Positions 17,012 through 27,230 of a DNA stretch of 58,750 nt are shown here, in pieces. The notes below the pieces were generated by a model. That model searched no databases, was not told the origin of the DNA, and saw only the letters and a program-made list of their open reading frames with translations. The position numbers and the translations under genes are program-made. The stretch's first letter is position 1; each line of letters begins with the position of its first letter. This DNA is from Neorhizobium sp. SHOUNA12A (lineage in GTDB: Bacteria > Pseudomonadota > Alphaproteobacteria > Rhizobiales > Rhizobiaceae), in contig NZ_JALBGV010000035.1 in NCBI RefSeq assembly GCF_023006505.1, positions 1 through 58,750 of the forward strand. Reading direction: 5' to 3'.

Positions 17012-17680
17012 ATGACGGCCATGGATTTTGCTTATATTCTCGAGGCCCTGCCGGATCTGATGACCGGCCTGAAAACGACGCTGATCGTCAGCTTTCTCGC
17101 AATATTCCTGTCTTGCCTTATCGGCCTGTTAGGCGCGGTTTTGCGGACAAGCGGGGTCAAACCGCTGCAATATGCTGTCACGGCCTATGTCGAATTCATC
17201 CGAGGCACGCCTTACCTCGTGCAGATATTCTTCATATTCTATGGCCTTCCAAGCCTGGGGATGCGGTTCAGCATCTTCTGGTCCGGGGTCATTGCGCTGA
17301 CGGCCTGGGCAAGTGCCTTTCAGATCGAAAATTTCCGGGCCGGTCTCGCGGCTGTCGGCAGAGGAATGTATGATGCGTCGGCGTCGCTCGGCCTCAAGCG
17401 ATGGCAACATTCGGTATTCGTCATCCTGCCTCTGGCGACCCGCGCCGCTCTGCCGTCGGCTATGAATACGATCGTGGCAACGGTGAAGAATTCCGCATAC
17501 CTGCAGGCGATCGGCCTGGTGGAACTGACTTTTGTCGCTGTCGACCGGATCGCCTACGATTTCCGGGCGATCGAGATGTTCGCTTCGATTTGCGTGATTT
17601 ATCTGCTCTGCGTCTTCACCATCTCTGGCCTCGGCTACGTGGTCGAACGGCGTCTCAGCCGACCATTCGGCGGGAGGTAG
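17012..17680 (+). CDS. Polar amino-acid ABC transporter, permease
   Basis: A 222-residue inner-membrane permease of the HisMQ/GlnP type with about five membrane segments (first around LIVSFLAIFLSCLIGLLGAV). The conserved motif EFIRGTPYLVQIFFIFYGLP marks the amino-acid permease class, and the coupling loop that contacts the ATPase lies around AAVGRGMYDASASLGLKRWQ. The start is ATG 17012 or ATG 17021. It forms a heterodimer with the product of the next gene, which starts 3 bp after its stop. Confidence 0.92.
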   Translation: MTAMDFAYILEALPDLMTGLKTTLIVSFLAIFLSCLIGLLGAVLRTSGVKPLQYAVTAYVEFIRGTPYLVQIFFIFYGLPSLGMRFSIFWSGVIALTAWASAFQIENFRAGLAAVGRGMYDASASLGLKRWQHSVFVILPLATRAALPSAMNTIVATVKNSAYLQAIGLVELTFVAVDRIAYDFRAIEMFASICVIYLLCVFTISGLGYVVERRLSRPFGGR

Positions 17681-17683
17681 ACA

Positions 17684-18406
17684 ATGCTGCTTCTGGAATT
17701 CCAGTCCTTCCTGTTGGGCGGTCTCTTGAATACCCTGTTTCTCTCGTCGGTCATGATCGCAGGCGGTACGCTTTTCGCGGTGATCTTCGCAGCCGGCCTT
17801 TCCGCCCAATCGGCGTGGTTGAGACGACCTGTCTACGGTCTCGTCGAATGCCTTCGCGACATTCCGCTGATGGTCACGGTCCTGATGGTCTATTTCGTGC
17901 TGCCGCATGCGGGGCTATCGTTCAATCCGTTCTGGTCGAGCGCCCTCAGCGTGTCGGTCTGGGGCGGGGCGAACGGCGCGCATATTATTCGCGCCGGCTT
18001 GCTGTCCGTGCCGAGCGGCCAGCGGGAAGCTGCGCTGTCATCCGGCCTGCGCGGCTGGAAAGGACTGTTTCTGGTCATCCTCCCACAGGCGATGCCTGTC
18101 ATCCTGCCCCCTTACGTCAGCCTTATCACCAGCCTCACCCAGGCGAGTTCTCTGGGTGCGGTCCTCGGTGTCAATGAACTGCTGCGCTCGGCGCAGATCC
18201 TGATCGAGCAGACAACCATCGCGCGCGGAGGAAGCCCGGCCTATCTGATCTATGGTTCCATTCTGATCGCGTATTTCGCTCTCTGCTGGTCGATATCTGC
18301 CTTGGGCGCGAAGTTCGAGCGACATTTCGCGAAACCATACCTGCGTGCGAATGGCAGGACTCAGCCAGCGGCGCCTACGGTTGCCCTGCAAGCCACCATG
18401 ACCTGA
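17684..18406 (+). CDS. Polar amino-acid ABC transporter, permease
   Basis: A 240-residue second permease of the same importer. It has the family segment ECLRDIPLMVTVLMVYFVLP, a variant of the usual RGTPxLVQ motif, and the ATPase-coupling loop SGQREAALSSGLRGWK. The C-terminal 25 residues after the last membrane helix are polar and extra. It is the last gene of the LacI-controlled operon; a hairpin lies between it and the convergent outer-membrane gene. Confidence 0.91.
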   Translation: MLLLEFQSFLLGGLLNTLFLSSVMIAGGTLFAVIFAAGLSAQSAWLRRPVYGLVECLRDIPLMVTVLMVYFVLPHAGLSFNPFWSSALSVSVWGGANGAHIIRAGLLSVPSGQREAALSSGLRGWKGLFLVILPQAMPVILPPYVSLITSLTQASSLGAVLGVNELLRSAQILIEQTTIARGGSPAYLIYGSILIAYFALCWSISALGAKFERHFAKPYLRANGRTQPAAPTVALQATMT

Positions 18407-18467
18407 GCTGCAGTCCGAACGATATCGAGCGGGCCGGTTCGCCCTCGCTCACGCAATTGCTGCAGGA

Positions 18468-18490
18468 GCGGCAGCCGTCACAGCTGCCGC
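18468..18490. terminator. Hairpin between convergent genes
   Basis: GCGGCAGC (18468-18475) pairs with GCTGCCGC (18483-18490) around a 7-nt loop, between the stops of the permease and the MipA-like gene. No strong T-run follows; a bidirectional terminator is the simplest reading. Confidence 0.45.
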
Positions 18491-18506
18491 ACGATTTTAC
18501 TCGCCT

Positions 18507-19427
18507 TTAGAACTTGTATCCGACTGCCAGCATTGCAAAGGGTTGAACGTCGTCCTTGACGATCGGGCTGTCCTTGGCATCCCCGAGCAGGAAACCCGCG
18601 CCGCCGGCGCCCGTGACGCTCCAGTTCTCGGTCATCATGTAGGTGATCGAGCCCTTGAGATCGACGCGCTTGATCCCCGCCTTCGCTTCGTATTCCGCCA
18701 GGCCGGACCGAGCTGACTGGATCGACGTCACCCCGAAATACGACTCCATGTGTTTGTCGTCGGCCCATGTGCCGGACACATCGGCGGAGAAGATGAAGCG
18801 TTCGTAGCGATGGGAAACTTTCGCGCCGAAAGTGCCGGTCAGTCCCTCGCTGCCGCCTATGGTCTTGTCCAACTTGGCGTAGACGCCGAATGGACCGACG
18901 TCATAGCTGACGATCCCTCCGATGACGCCGCCCATGTCGATGTCGCCCAGACCACGCAGATGGTCCGAGTCGTCCTCCTTGCGCCCCATCTCGACGCCAC
19001 CGGTAACACCTACCCTGAAACCGTTTGTTTCGAAAAGATCGACAGTGAGGCCACTGGTATCGAGGTGCACCCGCTCCCCGAATTGGGCGGAGATAAGCGG
19101 AAACGGCTGCACCTCGAATTCGTCGGATCCCTCGTATTCGGGCATATAAATTGCTCCGACGCCGATCGTCACCTTCCAGTCATGCAGTTTGCCGCGAATT
19201 CCGCCGTAGCGTCCGGTATCGAACTGCTGGGGAGGGGCAATCGCCGCGTCCGTTGCTTCAAGGTCGGCAGCAAACGCCGTGACCGAGAAGAGTGCCGAGG
19301 CTGCGGCCAATGCCGCGATCGAGATTTTTATCGTCCACCTTCGCTGAATGATGTCGGAAGCCCCAACTCCGCTAAAGACCGTATTGCGGTGCCGATCTTC
19401 CGGATGATGTTGATCGTGCTGGCTCAC
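18507..19427 (-). CDS. MipA/OmpV-family outer-membrane protein
   Basis: An outer-membrane beta-barrel of about 306 residues. The mature part has the MipA/OmpV layout: WKVTIGVGAIYMPEYEGSDEFEVQ near the start of the barrel, many alternating strands, and a terminal Phe (LAVGYKF) for barrel assembly. There is no ATG; a GTG at 19427 (or TTG at 19430) has AGGAG at proper spacing, giving an unusual 30-residue polar, His-rich leader before the signal core (KISIAALAAASALFSVTAFAA). The family is linked to murein scaffolding and to envelope stress or antibiotic responses. It is downstream of the lipoprotein and two-component genes on the same strand. Confidence 0.82.
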   Translation of the reverse strand: MSQHDQHHPEDRHRNTVFSGVGASDIIQRRWTIKISIAALAAASALFSVTAFAADLEATDAAIAPPQQFDTGRYGGIRGKLHDWKVTIGVGAIYMPEYEGSDEFEVQPFPLISAQFGERVHLDTSGLTVDLFETNGFRVGVTGGVEMGRKEDDSDHLRGLGDIDMGGVIGGIVSYDVGPFGVYAKLDKTIGGSEGLTGTFGAKVSHRYERFIFSADVSGTWADDKHMESYFGVTSIQSARSGLAEYEAKAGIKRVDLKGSITYMMTENWSVTGAGGAGFLLGDAKDSPIVKDDVQPFAMLAVGYKF

Positions 19428-19755
19428 CAAATTAACTCCTGATTATAAAAGCTAAAGAAACCGGGGTATGGTTTCGGGGAGAAGTTGCGGTTGAAGAATT
19501 GCCGCAGCATTACAAGTCGAGATGAAAATCAGCCGGCGATGTCGGTGCGCCAGGGCCAAGCGATAGCCACTAATCCTGCTGCGAATGCCGGCGAGCAGCG
19601 GACGAACGGAGCAAGGCTTTGGGGGTGCTGGCCATTGCTCCGTCCGTCCATGCCGCCTTACGGAGCCGCCGGTCGCTGGAGGGCTCGACCGCCGTTCCTC
19701 CGTAAAAAGTGCAACGGCTTCGCTGACGCGTATGCCGCCCCCCTTGGATGATATG
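19428..19755. other. 328-bp region with imperfect 15-bp inverted repeat
   Basis: The region separates the lipoprotein gene from the MipA-like gene. It holds an inverted repeat (19600-19614 against 19635-19649, one mismatch, 20-nt loop) that could terminate the lipoprotein message. No convincing gene is seen. The MipA-like gene would need its own promoter here, but no clear -35/-10 pair at a workable distance was found. Confidence 0.45.
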
Positions 19756-20643
19756 TCAGTGTGTAATGATCGGTTTTGGCTTCTTGTCGATCCATTCCGG
19801 CGGCGCGCCATACTTGGCCGCCACGACGCCCACCAATCCCGGCGCTCGCCCGAAGGCATCACACGCCGGGTATTTCGGTTTTCCGCCGAGCCAGGACCGC
19901 ATCCTTTGCCCTGAAGGAAGGGAGACGTTCAATCCTTTCGGCTCCTTGCCGGAAATGAGCATTCGCGAAAAGTCGGACGCGAACTTCGAGGCGAGGCCGT
20001 ATGCGTCCCCGACTTCAGAAACGCGGGGCTTGTCCTGGATCGAATTTGCGCCGCGGGCCCACACCATCGCCGCGCTCTGAATGCCGCCGCCATCGACAGC
20101 CTCCGCTTCGACGGCCAATCCTCCGAGGCCGAAGGGCAGGCGTGGCACGCTGACGGGCAGGACAAAGCCGGTGCCGACGGTGACGGCGGTCGCGACCCCG
20201 GCCATCGTCTTGTTCGTCGGGACAATATCGGTGACGACGGACCGTATTGTCAGATCCGCGGGTTGGCCGGCCGAGACCATCTGGTACTTGTCGCTGAGGG
20301 CGACGCAGAGCGCCCGGTCCAGAACGTTAGACACCAGCGAGCGGTCGGCTTCCGTTTTGATGCGGGATGCGGCGCTGAAAGAGAAAGTCGTCGGCATGAT
20401 GCTGACGGTCTTCACCGTGGCCATATGTCCACCATCAATGTAGAGACGTTTCTTGGCCAGCGTTCCTTTCGGTGCGCCGAGATTGCCGTAGGAGGTCAAG
20501 GTGCCTCCTTCCTTCAGAGGCACCGAAGTGCATCCACTTGCCGCAAGGGTCAGAGACAAAGCGAGACCCAGAGATCTGAAAGCAGGAATTGGTGAAGGGC
20601 CGAGACGTCGGGGAAACAATTGAATGGATGGATTGCTGCGCAC
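19756..20643 (-). CDS. Putative lipoprotein, DUF3313-like
   Basis: A 295-residue exported protein resembling the DUF3313 family. A signal sequence (about 20-37) ends in a lipobox-like AASGC with Cys38 as the likely lipidated residue; -3 is Ala rather than Leu, so lipidation is probable, not certain. The long N-terminal stretch before the hydrophobic core is unusual, and internal starts exist. Downstream, RIKTEADRSLVSNVLDRALCVALS and DLTIRSVVTDIVPTNK resemble the family's periplasmic domain. It lies 101 bp after the histidine kinase gene on the same strand. Function unknown; position suggests an envelope factor controlled with the adjacent two-component system. Confidence 0.7.
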   Translation of the reverse strand: MRSNPSIQLFPRRLGPSPIPAFRSLGLALSLTLAASGCTSVPLKEGGTLTSYGNLGAPKGTLAKKRLYIDGGHMATVKTVSIMPTTFSFSAASRIKTEADRSLVSNVLDRALCVALSDKYQMVSAGQPADLTIRSVVTDIVPTNKTMAGVATAVTVGTGFVLPVSVPRLPFGLGGLAVEAEAVDGGGIQSAAMVWARGANSIQDKPRVSEVGDAYGLASKFASDFSRMLISGKEPKGLNVSLPSGQRMRSWLGGKPKYPACDAFGRAPGLVGVVAAKYGAPPEWIDKKPKPIITH

Positions 20644-20744
20644 GCTTTCTGGCCTCCGTCAGGGATGTTCTGGGATGACAGTGAGGGCAAAGGATTGCGG
20701 CGGCATTACAGAGGAGCGGTCACGGGCGAGCACGGTGCCGTCTG

Positions 20745-22079
20745 TCAGAGTTCGATTGCAACCTGCGTTCCGGTCGAGCCGCTTTGGAGACTGACTTGTC
20801 CGCGATGGTTTGCGACGATCTGTTTCACCAGGCTCAAACCAAGCCCTGCGCCTCTGCTTTTGGGGGTAACGCGGTAGAAGGGCTCGAAAACCAGCTCCTG
20901 ATGTTCGGCCGGTATGCCTGACCCTTCGTCGGCCACGGTGATCCGCCCGCCGGCCGAGACCGAAACAGTGATCATTCCCCTATCGCCACCGTGGTCGATC
21001 GCATTGCGGACCAGATTGCTGACCGCCCTTGGCAGAGCGGAAGGGCTGCCGCGCCGCTCAACGCTTTCCACCTCGCTTTGAAAAGAGATCTGGTAGCCGG
21101 CGGCGATCGCCTGAGGGGCCAGATCGGCAACCACCGTCCGTGCGATCTCGACGAGATCGACCGCTTCATGGAGATCGGTCGCCTGGTCGTTGCGCTCAAA
21201 GTCGAGCAGCTGTTCGGCGGTCTCGGCCAAACGCGCAACGTCGTTCAGCAATCGCCTGCGTTCTTGACCCTCGGGCATCCCGTCGATCCGGGTCTGCATG
21301 ATGGCGATCGGCGTTCTGAGCTCATGCGCCGCGTCGATCAGGAAGCGCTGGCGTTTCTTCAATTCGTTCTCAAGCCGCTCCAGCGTACCGTTGAATGCAA
21401 TCACCAGCGGAGCAACTTCTTTGGGAATACCTTCGACCGGCAGGCGTGCTCCATACTGGCGCGGTTGGATCTGCGATGCTTTGCCAGCGACATCGCTCAT
21501 TCTTGCAAGCGCACGGCCGACGATTCGCGGGACGGCGAGGAAGATCGCAGGCAAGGCGACCGCGAGCAGAGAGACGTAGATCGGGTAGGCCTTTGCCAGA
21601 AGGGCGAAGACCGGCGAGCCTTTGTCAGCCACGCCGCCAGACAGAATCCGAACCTCGCCGACGGCTGCTTCGGCATTGTCAATCGTCGCGGCCTCCTTCG
21701 TCGCAGCGGATCCCCGTATGTCCGCGTCGTCGAACAGATGGACCAGATGGGCGAGCTCAGCATAAGGTCGAGGGATGGTGCCATAGGACACGGACGCACC
21801 ATCTATCGTGGCCACCACATACCAAAGCGAGCTGTTCTGTTCCTTGAGTGCCCTTAGCCTCGGCGTTTCTCGTAGCTCCAAACGTCCTTGGCTGTCGCGT
21901 GTCGCGGCCGCGGCTATCGCAGAACCGATCTTCTCCTCCATGGCAATGTTAGGCGACATGATCGTAGCAGCCCATACGCAAAGCCCGAGGATTACCGCAG
22001 CAATAACTGCGACGATGACCAGGCTGAGTTGCCAACTCAGCTTCCACCAAAGCGAAGGGGTAGCCTTGTCGTGCATCAT
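20745..22079 (-). CDS. Two-component sensor histidine kinase
   Basis: A 444-residue membrane kinase. TM1 is about 18-41, a periplasmic loop of about 115 residues follows, TM2 is about 160-183, then HAMP (about 185-240), the dimerisation helix with phospho-accepting H252 in AAHELRTPIAIMQ, and a HATPase domain with N-box NLVRNAIDHGGD, DEGSGIP and GAGLGLSLVKQI. The signal is unknown. The start overlaps the response regulator stop (ATGA), so the two are translationally coupled. Divergent from an RND efflux operon, which is the natural target. Confidence 0.93.
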   Translation of the reverse strand: MMHDKATPSLWWKLSWQLSLVIVAVIAAVILGLCVWAATIMSPNIAMEEKIGSAIAAAATRDSQGRLELRETPRLRALKEQNSSLWYVVATIDGASVSYGTIPRPYAELAHLVHLFDDADIRGSAATKEAATIDNAEAAVGEVRILSGGVADKGSPVFALLAKAYPIYVSLLAVALPAIFLAVPRIVGRALARMSDVAGKASQIQPRQYGARLPVEGIPKEVAPLVIAFNGTLERLENELKKRQRFLIDAAHELRTPIAIMQTRIDGMPEGQERRRLLNDVARLAETAEQLLDFERNDQATDLHEAVDLVEIARTVVADLAPQAIAAGYQISFQSEVESVERRGSPSALPRAVSNLVRNAIDHGGDRGMITVSVSAGGRITVADEGSGIPAEHQELVFEPFYRVTPKSRGAGLGLSLVKQIVANHRGQVSLQSGSTGTQVAIEL

Positions 22080-22747
22080 TCCTCCCTCAGGAGATACCCG
22101 ACGCCGCGGATATTGTGGATCGCGACACCGGCACCGGCATCCAGCAGTCGTTTGCGCAATCTTGAAATATGCGCGTCGAGCGCGTTCGACTGGATTTCTT
22201 CTTCGTAATTGTAGACTGCGGCCTCCAGGGTCGATCGAAGGACGGTTTTGTCTTTCCGCTTGGCCAGCGCCACTAGGACGAGAAGTTCGCGCCGGGGCAG
22301 GTCGAGCGGGGTCGACGCCACGGTTACGCTCAAATGCAGGGGATCGATCACCATCCGGCCCACCGTGATTTGAAGTTCCGCCAGACTTGGCGGTCGGCGC
22401 AAAACCGCCCGCAATCGCGCCATCAGCTCGTCCACAAGAAACGGCTTGCCCAGATAATCGTCCGCGCCGACATCCAGCCCTTCGACACGCTCCAACGGCT
22501 CATTGCGCGCCGTCAGCACGATGACCGGCGCGTCGGTGCCTGTCCGCCTCAACATCGGAATGAAGGTCAGCCCTTCGCCATCAGGCAGCCGTCGATCGAG
22601 AAGGATTGCATCGTAGGTATTCTGGCGCGTCAATTCGAAAGCGTCCGCAAGATGCGTGGTGTGATCGGTGACAATGCCGTGTTTGCTCAGCGCCGCTGAA
22701 AGAGCGTCAGCCAGCTCTCTCTCGTCCTCTATCAATAGAAGTCTCAT
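22076..22747 (-). CDS. OmpR-family response regulator
   Basis: A 223-residue regulator: receiver domain (1-120) with acidic pocket E7/D8, phospho-acceptor D51 (ILLDRRLPDG), T79 and K101 (GKPF), then an OmpR-type winged helix domain (about 125-220) ending NIRGVGYLL. The ATG at 22747 starts exactly at MRLLLIEDE, the family N-terminus; upstream open frame is not used. It is the first gene of the leftward unit with the kinase and probably controls the divergent RND pump as well as itself. Confidence 0.94.
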   Translation of the reverse strand: MRLLLIEDERELADALSAALSKHGIVTDHTTHLADAFELTRQNTYDAILLDRRLPDGEGLTFIPMLRRTGTDAPVIVLTARNEPLERVEGLDVGADDYLGKPFLVDELMARLRAVLRRPPSLAELQITVGRMVIDPLHLSVTVASTPLDLPRRELLVLVALAKRKDKTVLRSTLEAAVYNYEEEIQSNALDAHISRLRKRLLDAGAGVAIHNIRGVGYLLREE

Positions 22748-22763
22748 CGTCCCTTGGCTCTCC

Positions 22764-22811
22764 TGTCCCGTTGTTCTCTGCCGCGAAGATTGCGGCAGCA
22801 TGACGGGGACA
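22764..22811. promoter_or_regulatory. Nested inverted repeats between regulator and RND operon
   Basis: An inner repeat CTGCCGC (22778-22784) / GCGGCAG (22792-22798) lies inside an outer repeat TGTCCCGT (22764-22771) / ACGGGGACA (22803-22811, one extra base). The structure is in the 183-bp divergent region, close to the regulator start. It could be an operator or a 5'-leader hairpin of the regulator mRNA. Confidence 0.45.
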
Positions 22812-22930
22812 AAGGAACCATCAGGTAATGTTGCTGCAATTCTCAAAGCCTAGCAACCGGAACCATCCAGTCGCGAAAACGCGAGGCGCCGCCCGCAGGT
22901 GGCCGTGCTTTAAATCCAGGGAATGTCGCT

Positions 22931-24088
22931 ATGGCTTTGAAATGGACAATGAGATTGACCAAGGCGGGGATGCTTCTGGGAGGCGTCTACCTCGCCGTCG
23001 TGTTTATCGATCCCGCACGCGGAACGGTCGATGCGAATGAACGGGTGAAAGAGGTTGTCGCGGCGGTCGCGGCGAACCAACGCGATAAACCGCTGGAACT
23101 GGCTCCTTCGGAAATTGCCGACATCCGGCCCACTTCCGTGGTGGAACGGCTGCGCGTCAGCGGGGACCTCGAGCCGATCAATCGCGCCGTCCTACACGCC
23201 AAGGATGGAGGCAGGATCATCGAGGTTCGCGCCGTTGCGGGACAGGCGGTCAAGGCAGGGGACGTGCTGGCTCGTTTCGAGACGGACGATCTCCAGTCAT
23301 TCCTCAATCAGCGTGAAGGGGATCGCGATGTCGCGGCGGCGGAGATGCTGCTTGCCTTGCAGTCGCTCAACAGGATCGAACAACTCGCGGATAAGAACAT
23401 CGCGAGCCAGGAGCAGCTCGACAAGGCACGAAGCGAAGTTGCCGCTTCGACTGCCAGACAGAAAAGCCTTTCAGCCCAGGCGGATATCGCACGCACCGCT
23501 TTGCGGGAGGCCGAAGTTCTGGCGCCGTTCGACGGGGTCGTCTCAAGCCGGGCGATCAATCAGGGCTCCCGCGTCGGCGCCGGCGCCGAACTTTTCACGA
23601 TCGTCGATACGAGCATTCTGGAAGCAAAAGTCCTGGTCTCGACGCGCGACGTGCACCGCGTTGCGATCGCCCAACGGGCAGAATTGCACATCGACGGGCT
23701 TGACGGGCAAACCGTTGTCGGAAGCGTGGATCGTATCGGTCCCGTCGCCGACCAGAGCACGCGCTTCATTGCGGTCTATATCCGGCTCTCCAACGGTTGC
23801 GCCCGCCTGCGAGGCGGATCGTTCGCGACGGGCGCGATCCTGGTCCGGCAAAATGAAGACGCGATCGTGATACCGGCTATCTCGCTGCGCAAGGACGAGA
23901 CGGGAGACTATGTCCTCAAGCTGAAAAAAGGCCGTCTCGTCCGCCAACCCGTGACTGTCGGATCGGGATCAGGCGGGAGTGACAGCCTGGAGATATCCGA
24001 AGGCCTGGCCTACGGCGACACGATCGTGACCGTACCGCTGCCTGAGTTGCGACCGGACGTCACCGTCACGATCCCGAAGGCGGGCTGA
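22931..24088 (+). CDS. RND efflux pump periplasmic adaptor (membrane fusion protein)
   Basis: A 385-residue adaptor. An N-terminal membrane anchor (about 11-26) is followed by the lipoyl half-motif GRIIEVRAVAGQAVKAGDVLARF, a coiled-coil hairpin (about 125-195, e.g. EQLDKARSEVAASTARQKSL), the second lipoyl half APFDGVVSSRAINQGSRVGAG, and beta-barrel/membrane-proximal domains. It links the inner-membrane pump encoded one base downstream to an outer-membrane channel. No TolC-type channel gene occurs in the window. Likely regulated by the divergent two-component system. Confidence 0.92.
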   Translation: MALKWTMRLTKAGMLLGGVYLAVVFIDPARGTVDANERVKEVVAAVAANQRDKPLELAPSEIADIRPTSVVERLRVSGDLEPINRAVLHAKDGGRIIEVRAVAGQAVKAGDVLARFETDDLQSFLNQREGDRDVAAAEMLLALQSLNRIEQLADKNIASQEQLDKARSEVAASTARQKSLSAQADIARTALREAEVLAPFDGVVSSRAINQGSRVGAGAELFTIVDTSILEAKVLVSTRDVHRVAIAQRAELHIDGLDGQTVVGSVDRIGPVADQSTRFIAVYIRLSNGCARLRGGSFATGAILVRQNEDAIVIPAISLRKDETGDYVLKLKKGRLVRQPVTVGSGSGGSDSLEISEGLAYGDTIVTVPLPELRPDVTVTIPKAG

Positions 24089-24089
24089 C

Positions 24090-27000
24090 ATGTTTCTCAC
24101 CCGCATTTCGATCGGTCATCCCGTCTTCGCCACCATGATGATGGTGGTGCTGCTTGTGCTTGGCGCGTTTTCCTACGAGCGCCTCGGCGTCGACCAGTTT
24201 CCGAATGTCGACGTCCCGGTTGTCGTGGTCACGACGACCTATCCAGGTGCGACGCCCGAAACCATCGAGACGGAGGTGACCAGGCCCGTCGAGGAGGCGC
24301 TCAATACGATCAGCGGCCTCGATGAGATCACGTCGACCTCCTACGAAGGGCGGTCGGTCGTCATCGCCCAGTTCAAGCTGGAGGTGGAGAGCACGACGGC
24401 AGCGCAGGATGTCCGCGACAAGATAGCAGCCCTCGAAGCAGAGCTTCCGGAGGAAGCCGACAAGCCGGTCGTGGCGCGGTTCAATCCATCGGACGAACCG
24501 ATACTTTCGGTGGCGATCAGTTCACCTTCTCTCGGCATGCCGGAACTAACAACGATCGCCGACCAGCGCGTGCTGCGCCAACTGACGACGATAGCCGGGG
24601 TCGGGCAGGCGACGCTGATCGGCGGGCAGAAACGGCAGGTCGACATCAGCATCGATGAGACGCGGCTGCGCGCATTGGGTATCGGCGTTGACGAAGTCAT
24701 CAAGGCCCTCCGGGCTGCCAATCAGAACAAGCCTGCCGGAAGCGTGATCAGTGGTCTGACGGACCGCACTATTCAGGTGCAAGGGCGGATTGCGGAACCC
24801 AAGGATCTTCTGGATATGATCGTCGCTCGCCGCGGCGGCGGAGCTGTCTATCTCCGCGATGTTGCCACCGTAAAGGATGGCGCCGCGGATCAGGAAAGTC
24901 GTGCGATCTATAACGGAGAAGCCGCGCTCGCTGTCGCCATCGTCAAAGTCCGGGATGCGAATACCGTGCAGGTGGTGAGCGATGTTCGCAAGCGGCTAGA
25001 TCAGCTGAATGCCGAACTCAGTGCCCAAAACATGCGGCTTCAAATCATCATGGATGCCTCGACCTCCATTCAGGAGTCGCTTAGCCAGGTGCAATCGACA
25101 TTGATCGAGGGAGCGGCATTGGCGGTCGTCATCGTTTTCCTGTTCCTCAACTCATGGCGAAGCACGGTGATCACGGGGCTGACGCTTCCAATCGCCATGA
25201 TCGGCACGCTCGCTGTCATCGATTTTCTGGGCTTTACGCTCAATATGCTCAGCCTGCTGGCATTGACGCTCTCGATCGGCATTCTTGTCGATGATGCGAT
25301 CATGGTGCGCGAGAACATCATGCGCCATCTTCACATGGGCAAATCGCATTTCAAGGCGGCTCTCGATGGCACGAGCGAAATCGGCCTCGCGGTGACGGCG
25401 ACGACCGCCACGATCGTCGCCGTATTCCTGCCTGTCGCGTTCATGGAAGGCATGGTTGGGCGCTTCTTCTACGAGTTCGGGGTTACAGTTTCCGCTGCCG
25501 TGCTGATCTCGCTGTTCGTCGCCTTCACCCTCGACCCTATGCTTTCCAGCGTCTGGCATGATCCCGACGCCGAGCCCGGCGCAAGGCGCGGACCGGTTGG
25601 ACGATCGATCGCTCACTTCGATGCCGGGTTCGAAAAGCTCGCCGAGCGCTATCAGCAGATCATCCGCTGGACCCTGCGACATCGTTTGATCACGCTCGCA
25701 CTGACTGGCGGCATCCTCGTCGGCAGCATTTTGATGGTTCCCCTGGTGGGTGTCGAATTCGTTCCCAATGCGGACGAAGGTCGATTCCAGATCAACGTGA
25801 CGACGCCGGCAGGTTCTTCGTTGGACTACACGCGCACCAAGGTTGGGCAGATCGAGAAGGCGCTGCATGAGTTTCCGGAAGTTGCTTCGATCTACTCGAC
25901 GATCAACACCGGCAGCACCATGGGCAAACATAAAGCCGCCATTCTCGTCAGCCTCGTGCCGTTGGAGCAACGCAAACGGACGCCTGCCACCATCGCGGGT
26001 CCCATCCGAGAACGCCTTTCCGTCATACCGGGAACAAAGATCGCCATCATCCAGGAGGGCTTAGGCGGAGACGCCAGTCCGATCCAACTAAGCGTTCTGG
26101 GTGACGATCAGCGGGTACTGGAAAAGATCGCGGCGGATCTGACCACAGGCATGCGCGGGATGCCTGGCATGGTGGACATCAATTCAAGCGCTGGCGAGGA
26201 AAATTCCATCCTTTCCGTTCGGCTCAAGCGTGAGCAGGCGAGTGATTTGGGCATCGGTATCTCCGAGTTGGCCGGAATGCTCTCGCCGCTGATCGGCGGC
26301 GAAGACGTTTCCACCTGGACCGATACGCGCGGACAGACCTACGATGTTGTCGTCCGGCTTCCCCGCGACCAGCGCTCCAATGCCGCCGCTCTCGGGGAGT
26401 TGATGATCAAAGTCGCAGGCGACGACGCAAGCGGCAGCCCGCGCATGGTCCGACTGGATCAGGTCGCGGACATCGCGGTCGTCCCGGCGGCCTCCGAAAT
26501 CCGTCGTCTCGACATGTCCAGAGAGATCCTGATCTCGGCGGATATATCTGGCCGAGCCGCGGGGGATGTCACAGCCGAACTGGAGGCCATGGTAGCCAAG
26601 CAGGATCTTCCGACGGGCTACCGCATAAAATTCGGTGGCGATTCCGAGGACATAGAGAAAGCGACAGGCGGCATGTTCAAGGCGCTGACGATGGCGGTGA
26701 TCTTCATCTATGTCGTGTTGGCGTCGCAGTTTGGAAGCTTCACCCAGCCGATCGCGATCATGGCTGCACTTCCGCTGTCGCTGGTCGGCGTGCTTATTGG
26801 CCTCATGGTCGCGGGAAGCACCATCAACATGTTCTCGATGATCGGCTTCATCATGCTGATGGGGCTTGTTACCAAGAACGGCATCCTGTTGGTCGATTTC
26901 GCCAACCGGGAGCGCCGGCAGGGTTCGACCCTCAGCGAGGCGCTCGTCAATGCAGGCGCGGTACGGTTCCGGCCGATCATCATGACATCGCTCGCGATGA

Positions 27001-27230
27001 TCGCCGGCATGATCCCGCTCGCGATGGCGGCCGGCGGCGGTGGCGCGCAACGGGCTCCGATGGCGCATGCCGTCATCGGCGGCCTTGTCAGCTATACCCT
27101 CCTGACCTTGATCGTGGTGCCTGTCATCCTCTCCTGCATCGACAGTCTGACGCAGTGGATTGCGGGGAGGGTGCGGACGCATTCGACCAGCGAAAACGAA
27201 CTCCAATCGCCGAAATCGGCAAAGCAATGA
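24090..27230 (+). CDS. RND efflux transporter permease (HAE1-like)
   Basis: A 1046-residue inner-membrane pump of the hydrophobe/amphiphile efflux class. Twelve membrane segments are expected, with two large periplasmic loops. The N-terminal signature [20 protein letters not shown], the proton-relay pair D401-D402 in [13 protein letters not shown], and [15 protein letters not shown] in the second half are all present. It uses proton motive force to expel drugs, solvents or similar compounds. The stop codon overlaps the start of a 40-codon ORF (ATGA). Substrate range cannot be told from sequence. Confidence 0.95.
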   Translation: MFLTRISIGHPVFATMMMVVLLVLGAFSYERLGVDQFPNVDVPVVVVTTTYPGATPETIETEVTRPVEEALNTISGLDEITSTSYEGRSVVIAQFKLEVESTTAAQDVRDKIAALEAELPEEADKPVVARFNPSDEPILSVAISSPSLGMPELTTIADQRVLRQLTTIAGVGQATLIGGQKRQVDISIDETRLRALGIGVDEVIKALRAANQNKPAGSVISGLTDRTIQVQGRIAEPKDLLDMIVARRGGGAVYLRDVATVKDGAADQESRAIYNGEAALAVAIVKVRDANTVQVVSDVRKRLDQLNAELSAQNMRLQIIMDASTSIQESLSQVQSTLIEGAALAVVIVFLFLNSWRSTVITGLTLPIAMIGTLAVIDFLGFTLNMLSLLALTLSIGILVDDAIMVRENIMRHLHMGKSHFKAALDGTSEIGLAVTATTATIVAVFLPVAFMEGMVGRFFYEFGVTVSAAVLISLFVAFTLDPMLSSVWHDPDAEPGARRGPVGRSIAHFDAGFEKLAERYQQIIRWTLRHRLITLALTGGILVGSILMVPLVGVEFVPNADEGRFQINVTTPAGSSLDYTRTKVGQIEKALHEFPEVASIYSTINTGSTMGKHKAAILVSLVPLEQRKRTPATIAGPIRERLSVIPGTKIAIIQEGLGGDASPIQLSVLGDDQRVLEKIAADLTTGMRGMPGMVDINSSAGEENSILSVRLKREQASDLGIGISELAGMLSPLIGGEDVSTWTDTRGQTYDVVVRLPRDQRSNAAALGELMIKVAGDDASGSPRMVRLDQVADIAVVPAASEIRRLDMSREILISADISGRAAGDVTAELEAMVAKQDLPTGYRIKFGGDSEDIEKATGGMFKALTMAVIFIYVVLASQFGSFTQPIAIMAALPLSLVGVLIGLMVAGSTINMFSMIGFIMLMGLVTKNGILLVDFANRERRQGSTLSEALVNAGAVRFRPIIMTSLAMIAGMIPLAMAAGGGGAQRAPMAHAVIGGLVSYTLLTLIVVPVILSCIDSLTQWIAGRVRTHSTSENELQSPKSAKQ

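Noticed and set aside
19442..19447. TATAAT on the leftward strand before the MipA-like gene
   Set aside because: It lies immediately beside the ribosome site, leaving no room for a leader, and has no -35 match at proper spacing.
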